Below the pieces are notes generated by a model, which did not search any database, was not told where the DNA came from, and saw nothing but the letters and a program-made list of their open reading frames with translations. A program made the translations under genes and the position numbers. 64,000 bases of DNA from Nipponacmea schrenckii (Eukaryota > Mollusca > Gastropoda > Lottiidae), in NCBI GenBank assembly GCA_030562195.1, contig CM060199.1, positions 28,664,338 to 28,728,337 on the forward strand, given 5' to 3'. Below, one piece after another: positions 37,505-48,325 of this stretch; the stretch's first letter is position 1; every line of letters starts with the position of its first letter.

Positions 37505-37790
37505 CAGTAAGCCGGTAACCCTTATCAGTAAGCCAGATACCCTTATCAGTAATCCAGATTCCCTTGTCAGTAATCCAGATACCCTTATCAGTAATCCAGA
37601 TTCCCTTGTCAGTAATCCAGATTCCCTTGTCAGTAATCCAGATTCCATTGTCAGTAATCCAGATTCCCTTATCAGTAATTCAGATACCCTTATCATTAAT
37701 CCAGATACCCTTATCAGTAATCCAGATTCTCTTGTCAGTAATCCAGATTCTCTTGTCAGTAATCCAGATTCCCTTGTCAGTAATCCAGAT
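37505..37790. repeat. 21-bp minisatellite, about 13-14 copies
   Basis: The unit agtaatccagattcccttgt (plus c) repeats with small variants (ataccc, tctctt). Its length is a multiple of three, so it generates open frames on both strands (37475-37910), which are not genes. Confidence 0.97.
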
Positions 37791-37794
37791 TGAA

Positions 37795-37905
37795 GTGCTA
37801 CAGGATGTGTACATTAAAGATCCCTTGACAGTTGCCTGGCATTCTCTGTCATCATTAGCCCAATCAGGTGCTAAAATGTAGGATGTAAAACTCAATTTAT
37901 TAGAC
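37795..37905 (+). mobile_element. SINE tail directly after the 21-bp array
   Basis: The phrases 'gctacaggatgtgtacatta', 'gatcccttgacagttgcctg', 'gtcatcattagcccaatcag' and 'gtaggatgtaaaactcaatt' match the 3' half of the SINE. The array begins after a head-like 'gacacatgctcgctaatcag' (37490-37509), so it may have expanded inside a SINE copy. Confidence 0.65.
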
Positions 37906-37910
37906 GTCAA

Positions 37911-38635
37911 AGTATAAGAAAAATAACCATTTACTGGAATTGCTTTTTTTGCCTGCTATTAGCTAAATGTGATATTAGTGACAGATTAAAAAAAAGATAC
38001 TTATTGACAGAACAGGGTCATTGACAACAAATACATCAGTCGAATGATTAATCATTACAAAATCTCTTTTCTAATACAAAGTCTCTTTATTTCACATGTC
38101 TTCATTTCTCATTGTCGTCTGGTTAAACTCTCCTTTAGTCTAGGTCATCATGCCTTTCTCTTTATCACAATTTCACCAATAAACACTTTTGATGAGCTTA
38201 TTACACTATTATATTGATTGCATTATCAAAAGTCTGATTGTCCATACATTATATGGCTTGGTTAAATGGTCGACAATATAATTGTCAACATGAAGACAAA
38301 AAAATGTTACGTCTGCAAGGAAATGGCGGTAATATTCTGTTATTTGTGATATGAAATCATATATTGAAACTTGTGACGTTAATTCAATATTAGAGATAGA
38401 ATTCCAGGTTAATATCGGAGACGTAATTTTGTTATTTAAATGCTTTTTGTGGAGTTATTTAATTTACAAGATACTGTTTTCCAAGCATTAGATTCCAAAT
38501 CTATTTTATGTTATATGAGTTTCAAAAAACCTGACACCAGTTTGAAATGTTTTACCCAGAACATTTAATAAGAATGACATGACAAATTTGTAACATTATA
38601 GTTGTCTGAAGGAATCTTGCGCAATATGACAAGCC
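37911..38635. other. AT-rich DNA without recognised features
   Basis: Nothing was recognised on either strand. Confidence 0.3.
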
Positions 38636-38637
38636 TT

Positions 38638-38965
38638 TTTATACACCTACGTATATTGTCCTGACACCGCCTGTCCATTGGTCTGTCAGTCCGTTGGTAA
38701 ACATTTGTTGTTAATGCTATAGAAGCTACAATTTTTAATGGATTTTGATGAAACTTAGTGTAACATTAGAATTGATAAAACAGCAGTCAAGTTTCAAATC
38801 AGACGATTTTTGGATAAACTTTTTTTGAGTTATTGCCCTTGAATTAACAAAATCACGTCAAAATGTTATTGTGGGTGCAATAGAAGCTACAATTTTCAAT
38901 GGATTTTGATAAAACTGGGTGTGAGAATTTGAATTTAGAAGATGGCAGTCAAGTATGAAGGGCAT
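38638..38965 (-). mobile_element. Decayed copy of the 26.8-kb TIR element, minus orientation
   Basis: The left side 'tatacacctacgtatattgt', 'cctgtccattggtctgtcag' and 'gaagctacaatttttaatgg' is the reverse complement of the right end and repeat unit at 26.8-28.3 kb. Two units are visible, about 150 bp apart. Confidence 0.7.
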
Positions 38966-40290
38966 AATGTGTACCTTTACTTATCTGAATGTTTTTACGA
39001 CAAAACTAAATTAATTTTGGGGAGGTGTTAAGATTACTGTACTGATTTAAGCAGAATTTGTCTAATTGTGATCCTACATTATTATCCTTGTATAATATGA
39101 CTTTCTTTCTTTCGTCATGCCATCTCTCTGGCCTTATTAAAGTAATTTCATCTAGTTTATTGTTCAATTAGCAACACTATTAACCTTTTTAGACATAAAA
39201 ATTCAGACAGAAAATTGACTCTGAATATGCAATACCAAAATGTCAGTAAAGATATAGTATATTGGAAGTATATTAATATTAGATGATGACAATATTATGA
39301 TCTCCATATTCATTCTTAGTTATTAATCTGCATTAAACATGTGATGATGATAATGTTGAAGATATAAAACCAAGTACCATCGATCTAAACCCCTATATGA
39401 AAACCTTAATCCAAAACAGTCAAGGGGTGGACATGAAATCACTAAAATAAACTATGTATAGTACAGTTTTCTGATTAAAACACTATTCAACATTTATAGA
39501 ATGTTAGACTCAGTTCACTGAAATGCCATTTACAGACTTCAATTTCTCCAAACTCAAAGGTTGTATAATAACAAATTATAGAGTAGATCTAGGATATTAT
39601 CATATCAAATACATAACTATCATTGCTGGTATGCAATTTTGAAAGATATTCATAATGAGTTTTCAGAGCGAAGAAAAGAAAAATAACTCTCTATATAAGA
39701 CATGAGGAATTACTATTGAATTCTTGAAAGGTTTGGATTAACTTAATTAGATCTCAAGGTAGATCTCAAGTTATTAATGTACCAAGAATGTTATATATAA
39801 CCAAGAATGCACATTGTTATACTGTATATAATTTTAATAATCTAGATTTGTTGCTATGGATTTTCAAAATCTCAAATTGTGTTCATGTGATAATAATAAT
39901 ATTTTAAATTTAAATTCACATCCAGACATTATCAAGCTTCAGTTATACATGAATGGCAAAGTTTGTATACAAACATAACCTTGTAGTATGGCATTATTTT
40001 CCTGCGACAGCTAGTGGTACTGAGGAACATCTTAAATGAAATTAGGAAAAACTTTTAAATAGATGATTAAACAGACATAATTTGACATTATTAAAATTTG
40101 TAAGTTAATTAAAAGTTACAGTGATGTCAAAAAAGAAGAAAGAACAAAAAGGAATATTACCATGGTAACAAGCAAATATCACTAGAAATTTGATTCAGTG
40201 ATACTAACTGCTTATACCTCATTGCTTTTGAACCATGTCTTATATAAAATGTCAAATTTGTTCCACATATATTGGGCAGTGAAAAGACAA
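38966..40290. other. AT-rich DNA without recognised features
   Basis: Nothing was recognised on either strand. Confidence 0.3.
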
Positions 40291-40463
40291 TTTCCCTGAT
40301 AATTTTAGTGGTGAATGTACAGTAGCACACTTTGGTCTCCAGTGGTTGAATTTATTTAAAGGGATAATAGCCGTTAGAAGAAACATAAAATTTTAATTTC
40401 ACTCAAACTTGACAAATAACAGAATTTATCCCATACTTGACATGAAAAATAAAAATTTCAAAT

Positions 40464-40856
40464 TTGTTTTAGATGAGTTTTTTTTCTCATGTACTATGTC
40501 TGTGATGCATTCTAGATCAAAAAAATAAATTTCAAATTTTAAGTTGGATAAAAGTGATATTCTTGTTTCCCGTCGAACACAGCCCATTGAATAAACATAT
40601 TGTTATTCGATGGGCGGGGCCAAAGGCTGTCATCGTTTAACGCATTTGCTTATTTCCATTAGAACCATTTGTTTTAGATGAATTTTTTTCTTATCTACTA
40701 TGTCTGTGATGCATACTAGATAAAAACAAAATCAAAAGTTTTCAGTTGAATAAAAATTATATTCTTGTTTCCCGTTGAAAACAGGCCATTGAATAACTAT
40801 TTTGGTATTCAATGGGCGGGGCCAAAGGCTGTCATCGTTTAACGCATGCGCTTTAT
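40464..40856. repeat. Internal tandem duplication (~205 bp) in the TIR element
   Basis: Two copies starting 'ttgttttagatga' (40464, 40669) share 'ctatgtctgtgatgca', 'tattcttgtttcccgt' and 'gggcggggccaaaggctgtc'. They differ at many positions, so the duplication predates this insertion or is old. Confidence 0.88.
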
Positions 40857-40885
40857 TCATCAGTATCTCTCAAAATGGCGTCTGC
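40813..40885 (+). promoter_or_regulatory. GC box, NRF-1-like site and ATGGCG start module inside the TIR element
   Basis: tgggcggggc (40813-40822; also at 40611-40620 in the other duplicate) is a GC-box consensus. aacgcatgcgc around 40840-40851 matches the NRF-1 core, and aaaatggcg at 40872-40880 matches a YY1-type start element. Together they look like a TATA-less promoter carried by the element. Activity is inferred, not shown. Confidence 0.4.
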
Positions 40886-40968
40886 CAGGTTTGCCTCTGT
40901 TAATGTCGAAGAAATAATTAAAAGCGAACTTAACAAAAACAAAAATTTATATTTTTTTCATATTAGGT
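40875..40968 (+). pseudogene. Short ATG frame in the TIR element, possible captured gene fragment
   Basis: ATG 40875 opens MASARFASVNVEEIIKSELN then KNKN and a low-complexity F/Y stretch. The first ~20 residues have balanced codons and vaguely recall the N-termini of recombinase-like proteins common in invertebrate genomes. This is a weak impression. The frame decays after about 25 residues. It may be the remnant first exon of an autonomous parent or a captured host exon. Confidence 0.25.
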
Positions 40969-40980
40969 ATAGGATAAATA

Positions 40981-41087
40981 GGTTATCCAATGGCTAACTC
41001 TTGGATATGGTTTTTATGCCACTCGTGCTTGTGATATTTTCACGAGTGACATAAAAGCCATATCCACTCTTAGCCATAGGATAGCCT
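40981..41087. repeat. Long hairpin (47-bp arms, 13-bp loop)
   Basis: The arm 40981-41027 (ggttatccaatggctaactc...actcgtg) and the arm 41041-41087 (cacgagtgacataaaagcca...) are near-complete reverse complements with a few mismatches. A transcript would fold into a pre-miRNA-length stem. It lies within the 1,050-bp TIR element. Confidence 0.88.
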
Positions 41088-41413
41088 CTATAATTCCATA
41101 AATCCACAAAATAAAGTAGTTAATAATGAAACGCTTAATACAATCATCAAGCGATTTTCAAATTGTAATTATAAAGTAACTCTAACATATAGTTTTCCCG
41201 CAACGATGTTTTAGCGTTGATTTCCCAGACGCTTTTATTACCAAACAGAATGGAATCGTCGCTTGCTCGCTTTTTTGAAAAAATCCGAAAAATAGTTTTA
41301 TTCTCGCTTTTTGAAAATTCATCAAGTGTGGGATACAGACTTATTTAACCAATAGTCAATATTAAACACAAATATTAGACTAGGATGAGTGTATTTGGCT
41401 ATTATCCCTTTAA

Positions 41414-42555
41414 AAACCAAATTTGTGAAATAGCAAATCAGATTCAATCAAACTTGCTCTTCATAAATATAACAAAACATAGACTTAAAAATTTGAACTT
41501 AAGAATTTTATGTTAAATTTATCAATGATCCACTGCAGAAGAGAACTCAAAATAGACCATTATATTTGATTCAAGGTTAAAAAAGCCATGGACTTTGCAG
41601 AGAAAAACCCATCAATTATTCTCATTCTTAGCCATGCTATTTGCTCATCTGTTTTAATGTGATTGAAATGAAATACATTAATGTATGGTAATGAGAGCTG
41701 AGGGTCTGCCTGTTTCATTAAAATATGTGTGCAGTGCATGCTGTGAACTAAGTGATATGAATTGTATGCCAGCCGAGAATATTACTAAGGTCAAGCTTGT
41801 GTCAGTTAATTACATGTGCATTTCATTGTCCGCGTTCTAACACAACTTGATTCAATTTAGAATACATGCTTGCACAATTAATCATAACATGGTGTTTAAA
41901 AAATGGAGGACTTTACGCTCTATTTTTTTTTAAGGAATGAGACCTTTATTGTTCTTCATAATAAGAGAGCTGAATTTCATGCATTTTGAAACTGAAAATC
42001 ATGGTAATAGTAATAGTTTTTCAAAGAAAGATCATAAAATGTTTTTCAAAAAACGGTGTAAAAGAGATTTTCATTTGATCAAGTAATTTCTTTAAAAAAA
42101 ATTTGGATAGAATTTTTCGTTTTTTGAATGAATTTCTTTGGGAAAAAAATATAATGCCTCAATCTTAAATCAAACAGGAACGAAAGAATTGTAAACTTAA
42201 GAGAGTGGATTTAATTAACCGGAGGGTGTCAAGTGTCAATCAGGGCTGTTGATTTATTTTTTTCCCAACCGGACATTTTTTAAAGGTGTTTTTATTGATG
42301 TCAAAACTATGCTACACTAACTAAGTACAATTTAACTAGCATCCAACTGTAAACTGTATAACTGCCATGAATGTTAGGTAATTCCTCATATTTGGAACTT
42401 AAGTAGTTCAATTCAACATACCAAAATTTCTAGGTTTAAAAAACGGATCAGAGACAAACTTTCATTTGTTGGAAAATGAAGAATTTTTTTGGAACTTTTC
42501 AATGGGAAATTGATGATTCATTTTTATACCATTCACGACAATTTCACAGATAAAT
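41414..42555. other. AT-rich DNA between two related segments
   Basis: 41414-41530 and 42625-42780 are related copies (aaaccaaatttgtgaaat, caatcaaacttgctcttcat). Otherwise nothing was recognised. Confidence 0.45.
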
Positions 42556-42559
42556 TCAC

Positions 42560-42780
42560 TTTCAAAATTTTAGTGATGAATTATTCAATAGCCAACTTTG
42601 GTCTCCATGTTTGAATGTAGTTAGAAACCAAATTTGTGAAATATCAAGGAATTTATGGCAAATCAGATTCTAGAAGCAATCAATCAAACTTGCTCTTCAT
42701 AAATATGACAAAACAGAGACTTAAAATTTTTAACTTGAGAATTTTTATGTTAAGTTTATCGATTTTTTGATCAAGCCTCT
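42560..42780. repeat. Paralogous, element-free copy of the sequence flanking the TTAA element
   Basis: This copy contains 'ttttagtgatgaatt', 'aactttggtctccatg' and 'ttgaatgtagttagaaaccaaatttgtg' in unbroken order, whereas at 40300-41430 the same order is split by the 1,050-bp element exactly at the TTAA. It is an internal empty-site control. Confidence 0.85.
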
Positions 42781-42949
42781 AATGAACTCCAATCTCTTGA
42801 CACCAACTTTTATTCAAATTTCTGCATTTAAAGTTTTTCTCGTCTAATTTTATCCAGTGTCAGTGACAAACTAAGATTATCTTCATCATACGGTATGCAT
42901 TTGACATTTAGTGAGCTTCCAATATGGCTGACATGGTGCAATCAGTCTT

Positions 42950-43070
42950 TGATCACCAAGCATGCAATCCTTGCTACTGTAATGGCTCATTTGATTGCTA
43001 ACCTGAAAGTCCTGGGTTCAACCTCTGCATGAGATTATTGAGTGGCAAATGAGAAATTTGCCACTCTTTG
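42950..43070 (+). mobile_element. SINE head, left half of an interrupted copy
   Basis: A tRNA-like stretch with 'ctactgtaatggctcatttg' and the B-box-like 'gggttcaacct' (43016-43026) belongs to a SINE whose tail resumes at 44138. The copy is split by the ~1.06-kb insertion that follows. Confidence 0.6.
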
Positions 43071-44128
43071 TTTTCATTAGACTTTTTTTTTTTCTTTCGG
43101 GAAGCTCCCTAGCCCAACTCAAAAATGGTATAGAAATTTGGTTTGAAAGATACGTACTGGAATAGAAAGTGAATATATATAACTTAAAATTTTACGCGTC
43201 AGTAGTTAGTAATTGCATAATAATAATATGCATAATTGCATAACTTTGTTGCTAATTATCTGATCGCTTTGAAAATTACAGAATATAGAGAAGTTGCCTA
43301 TAGAAATAAAACCGCATCATAAAAAAATTTCTACCACTTCCGGTTCTTGCGTGAGAACTTCCGGTTTTATAGAACCGCGTTGGGTCACCCAGCTTCCGGT
43401 GTATGTAAGAAATCAGTACAAAAGCTATACATATATACTATCAGGTATAATTAGAACCCTTTTAGAATAAAAAATCCAAACCGGAAGTGATACTTTATGT
43501 GACATCACAGAACGGTAACATTCAGCAAAATTTTAATAAGTCCGCTAATTTTCATCCGATTTGTCCGATTTTGGTGTTTTTCGAAACCTTGTTACTTTAT
43601 CTAAAACTTGTTGGGAACAGAATTTTGATTTTCAAATTTAAATTTTTTTAATGCCCGATTGAATTTTTTTGAAAATTCAAAAGGCCAAATACAATGACCT
43701 TGACCTTCAATGACCCTTAATTTTTCAAGTAGGATGTTCTTGACCTAAGCTATCCACACATATACCTATTATGATCGACAACAATTATATCAAATGACCT
43801 TGACCTTCAATGACCCTGAATTTTTACAAGTAGAATGTTCTTGACCTTTTCTATCCACACATAGGCCTATAATGGTCAACAACAATTTTTTTGTACCCGT
43901 TTTAGTTTTTGAAAAAATTCAAAAGTGACCTTGACCTTCAATTACCTTAATTAATTTAATAAGTCAAATAATGTACTTGACCTAAGCTGTCCATACATAT
44001 GCTTATAATGGTTGTTCAAAAGTTTGTTTTGAGTGTTTAAAAAAGCTATATCATGTGACCATGTATCAAGTGGCCCCATAGGGGTTGTTTGCCACTCTCA
44101 GTACTGTTCACAGTTCTAGTTTTCATTG
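43071..44128. mobile_element. ~1.06-kb insertion inside a SINE, with ETS-like and nuclear-receptor-like motif clusters
   Basis: The insertion is flanked by GTTTTCATT on both sides (about 43068-43076 and 44129-44137), a likely 9-bp target duplication. 'gagtggcaaa...tttgccactc' near 43040-43066 and 'tttgccactctc' near 44090 mark the ends. Inside are four ACTTCCGGT/GCTTCCGGT-type motifs (43336, 43357, 43392, and reversed at 43480) and three ~105-130-bp repeats with tgaccttgacct. No protein frame is present. Confidence 0.65.
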
Positions 44129-44137
44129 ATACTGACA

Positions 44138-44315
44138 TTGTTTACTTGTTACAATGACTAAGGCCCAATTTGCAACAGTCTGAACATGTTAAAATCCCTT
44201 GACAGCAGGCTCCTGTGGGTATCCTTGCAAAAATTTCCCTCTTTTTTCCAATCTTGACCATTCTCAGTCATCCAAATGGTGCTGAAAGTACGACATCAAA
44301 TTTCATTTGTTGATC
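44138..44315 (+). mobile_element. SINE tail, right half of the interrupted copy
   Basis: The phrases 'actaaggcccaatttgcaac', 'tcccttgacagcaggctcct', 'aaaatttccctcttttttcc' and the end 'caaatttcatttg' align with the 3' half of the reference SINE. Confidence 0.65.
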
Positions 44316-44948
44316 TGTGAACATTTGATGAAGTAGTTTACAACTTGGAGAGAGGTAATTTGATTATTTGTTCAATTCAGACATTCTACAACACTAAAAA
44401 AATCATGAAAAACATAAAAGAAAGGATTTACAGTGGGATCCTGAAAGGGGTAATAAAAACAGAAAACGGTTGTAAGTGCCTAGTTAAGATCCATCTGTAC
44501 ACTCCTTAAAAGGGATTAATAAAAATATAGCCATTCTTACATATGATTTTTACTATTGATACACTGATGCAGACATCATTGCTATTTTTATATTAACTTT
44601 TGAATTCTTTAACTTTTAGGCTCTTGTGTATTTTACTCTTATAATTAGGAAAAGATCCATGCACTGAAACAAAGCCTGAATCTAAATTAAGTTTTGAAAT
44701 ACATTAGTTGCAGCAAATAAGCATTTGGCTCTCTGAAAATATCTAATAATGGTGCAGAGAGTATTAATTCATTTCCTAAACCCAACATTCAATTCCATGT
44801 AGACAAATATATACTGTAATCAATAAGTGTGGAACACTGTTCATCACTTACTAGATATATACATTAAGTTTATTTGTACAGTATATAGTCAGCTTGACTT
44901 GGGAGAATGACTGGAATGACTGGGTCACTAGTTTCAAATTTCTATGCG
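44316..44948. other. AT-rich DNA without recognised features
   Basis: Nothing was recognised on either strand. Confidence 0.3.
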
Positions 44949-44949
44949 A

Positions 44950-45266
44950 GAGCCACGATGGCCTTAGTAAGTTAGATGCTTGCTCACTTACCCTATAGTC
45001 CAGGGTTCGTTCCTAAAAAATGGCCAAAATGAATTTTAGTATTTTTGAACCTATTTTCACCCTTGTTAGTGATGCAGGTCGTAAGGGCTGACATTAAAAA
45101 GGCATCTGGTCATAGGATAGGAAATTAAACTGAGTGTTACAGACTGTACATGATAAAAATGCCTCTGTTTGGTGAAATTACACTCTTTGCATACATAATG
45201 ACATCCTGTTTTCATTAACCCATTACATGCAATAGAGTTGGACTTAACTCCATTCATTTCATTTTC
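44950..45266 (+). mobile_element. Full-length tRNA-derived SINE
   Basis: The head has 'agccacgatggccttagtaa', 'gttagatgcttgctcactta' and B-box-like 'cagggttcgttcc' (45001-45013), closer to a tRNA B box than the 22.9-kb copy. The tail is 'attacactctttgcatacat', 'gttttcattaacccattaca' and 'ctccattcatttcatttt'. The minus-strand frame at 45066-45257 lies inside it and is not a gene. Confidence 0.82.
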
Positions 45267-46095
45267 AAATTTGCCTGCAAGACAATTACTTGACAGTCTT
45301 GACTTAAGACATGAGTAGGCATGTTATCACATTCTATGTTTTCTCTTGCTGGGTATATATCTAATTATAGGTTTTATACCTGAAGGCAATTTCGACAGAC
45401 ACCAAAAAAAATCCTCGTTATTAGCGCAGTATATTTTTAATTTGTAAAAATTTCTGAATATTTGCAATTGTCAGTGTTGTGAGGTGTGTCTTGATGGACT
45501 AAACCAGGAGTTCCCAATTACTTTGTTGTGCCGACCAGAAAATAATATGGATTTGGTTGGAGCCACTGTATACTGACCTTATGTTTGCCTGTTTCTTGAT
45601 GCCAATACTGTTTCCAAACAAATCATATTCATCCCTCAAAGAATTTGACTTCAAAACTTTTCATGGGCTGGATGGAATTTGTGCATGTCAGGATCAGGAG
45701 TTGGGAATCCAGTTACAAAAAGGAGTGCTCCTTCTCTCTGGGAAAATGTTTTAAATTATGAAGTTGAATATACAATGATTGTAAATGAATATTTATAATA
45801 AAGAACCAACAAACTTGAATCATTTATGAAAACATATAGACAAACCAAGAATGTGCTACTAACTAACAGGCCAAGGATCGATTTTTCACAATATATATTA
45901 TTTATCTCCCTTTACAAACTCAATGTATTTGATGTAAATTCCATAAAAATATTTTACTGTTCTCTTGGGTATAATGTTACTCTTTGCTATCAAAGTTTAT
46001 CAGGTTTATGCAGACCAATTTTCTTGTGTTGTGTAATAAATAGTAATAGTATGCTGTTAAGATCAAGCTTTATTCCTAGTCTTTGATGATAATAT
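45267..46095. other. AT-rich DNA; possible hAT-like end near 45505
   Basis: 'ccaggagttcccaattactt' at about 45504 resembles a hAT-type terminus, but no partner end was found. The frames at 45557 and 45826 have no recognised motif. Confidence 0.3.
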
Positions 46096-46195
46096 TTGTA
46101 ATGATGTTTTAAAGCATTATTTTATGATATACACACAATGTTTGTTATGATGTTTTAAAGCATTATTTTATAATATACACACAATATTTGTTATT
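46096..46195. repeat. 46-bp tandem duplication
   Basis: 'atgatgttttaaagcattat' followed by 'ttta(t)gatatacacacaat' occurs at 46101 and 46147, nearly identical. Confidence 0.9.
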
Positions 46196-47905
46196 ACAGT
46201 GCTCTTCTCTATAGTGCAAGTTTTATAATTTTGAATTTAACAACTTATCAGAAATTTCTTATGATTCACCGCATTATTGTCAGGGTTTAAAAATACGAAT
46301 TCTGTATATTGCATTACCTTTGAAAGAATATGGCCTATACACCTTTTATATTCCTAATTTCTTTTCAAAATGTCTTTCACTTCTTTGTCATACCTTTCGG
46401 AGCCTCAAGTTCCTTATGGATAGTATTTGATATATAAAGTTCAGTCTTCTGTATAGATTTTATTATAAAACAATTTCTAATTAATTAACTATCATAATTA
46501 TGGCCTTTGTTTAAGCAGAACAAATTATTTAAATAAAAGAATTGTTTTTTTTTTTTTTAAATAAATTGCGCAACAATAAAAATTTCGAAATAACTGTCTT
46601 TGTGAATATATTCAGCTTTCAATAAAATGAATAAATGTCATAGAATAGATAAGTTACATGTTGTCTATTGTACAGAATATCACCCCTAACAACCAGACCG
46701 ATGTTGAATATCAGCAATTATTGATTGTTGAATTCCTGAAATTCCAATCTTGAAATAAAGCGTGTTTATTTTGCTACATTATCAATAATGTATTCTTTAA
46801 ATATATCACTCGTTTATTGTTCAGGGTGGGGTTTGGCACATTATTACTTTAATTCCATGAAAGGAAAATTGAATTTACCCTTTGAAATACTGAGAAATAA
46901 TGGAATAAAGCGTCATATACCCTGAATTCCAAGTTACTTTACTGAAAGTTAACATTATATGATGTTACTTGGTAACAGCTGCTTTACCAGCTGCTCAAGC
47001 ATATATTGCAAAATTATGTGTCTGGTAATCTGGCCACTGGGGTTGAAAGGGTTCAGTCAAATATAGACCAGCTCATCTTCAAGCAATCAAAAATTTAAAG
47101 AGCCACATGGTTCTTGATGGTTAAAACACATAAAATATGGCACTTTAAAACTTTTGTTGTTGTTTCAAAAGAAGGCATTTGCTTTTTTTGCCTTCAATAT
47201 GCCATGGCCTTTTGGTGCATTTAAAAATCTTTTTTTTTTGACAAGGGCTTAGAATACTATTGATTAAATTTTTTATAAATGATTTTAGATTTTTTTTGGT
47301 GTCAACTTTCACCAAGATCCATAGATTACTTCTGGCAATGTTGTTGATGTTGGGTATTCTGCAATGAAATCACCCATACATGAGGAAATGCCAAATTATT
47401 ATAAGGAATTTATAGAGCCTACTATTCATGAACATTTATTACCCCGGTTCCAAATACCAGATTTACCATTTAAAGAATCCCTGATTAACTGGGATATAAT
47501 TAAAACCTTTGTACTATTAGCATAAGTATATTAAAAGATGATTAGTATGGTATATGATTATAGTGTTAAGTAAATACAGAATTGATTTTTATTGTTGTTA
47601 GTTGACATTCCTCACATACCACAGTCCAACGGGTCAATAGTTGTTACAATACTTTGAAACACTTTAAATAACTCTAGCTTCAACACAGGACAAGAGCAAG
47701 CATTGACTTGTTTAATGTGAATTATTCTTTCTTGTAGCAATGCCTTGCTCTTAAGCCATCAAATTTAGCTTTGACAGCATGAGCATATGTTGACATTGTT
47801 TTGCTTTAGGTCATATCTTTGTGCCTATTAAAATGTTTTCTAGCAAGTTGCATTTTTTTCTAGTCTAGGCTTTTTTGGTCATCTGATAAGGTTTTTTGAT
47901 GATGA
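46196..47905. other. AT-rich DNA without recognised features
   Basis: Nothing was recognised on either strand. Confidence 0.3.
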
Positions 47906-47910
47906 GTTCT

Positions 47911-48325
47911 TGAATGTGCTTTGAAATCATACATAAAATGCTTTGATAACATACTTTGAGATCATACATAGAGTGCTTTTAGATCATACATAATGTGCTT
48001 TGAGATCATACATAATGTGCTATGAGACCATACATAATTTGCTTTGAGGTCATACATAACATGCTTTGATATCATACATAACATGCTTTGTGATCATACA
48101 TAACATGCTTTGTGATCATACATAACATGCTTTGGGATTATACATAACATGCTTTGTGATCATACATAACATGCTTTAAGATTCTACATAACATGTTTTG
48201 AGATCATACATAACGTGCTTTGTGATCATACATAACATGCTTTGAGATCATACATAACATGCTTTGTGATCATACATTACATGCTTAGAGATTAAACATA
48301 CCATGTTTTGTGATCATACAAAACT
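47911..48325. repeat. 22-bp minisatellite, about 18 copies
   Basis: The unit gatcatacataacatgctt (plus tg) repeats head to tail. The flanks are more diverged than the centre, as expected if homogenisation acts on the middle of the array. Confidence 0.95.

Larger units (their letters stand above)
40360..41409. mobile_element. 1,050-bp TIR element with TTAA target duplication
   Basis: Perfect 13-bp terminal inverted repeats: AGGGATAATAGCC (40360-40372) and GGCTATTATCCCT (41397-41409), flanked by TTAA on both sides (40356-40359, 41410-41413). Inside are a ~205-bp tandem duplication (40464-40856), a GC-box/NRF-1-like module, a short ATG frame and a long hairpin. A paralogous copy of the flanking DNA without the element exists at 42611-42640. 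TTAA duplication is typical of piggyBac and Sola3 elements; the ends alone do not settle the superfamily. No transposase is present. Confidence 0.9.

Noticed and set aside
37475..37910. Open frames on both strands (VIQIPLS and ESGLLTR repeats)
   Set aside because: They are generated by the 21-bp minisatellite, whose unit is a multiple of three.
45504..45530. hAT-like terminus (ccaggagttcccaa)
   Set aside because: No matching opposite end or target duplication could be found nearby; a possible reversed end at 56.54 kb is too far away to be convincing.
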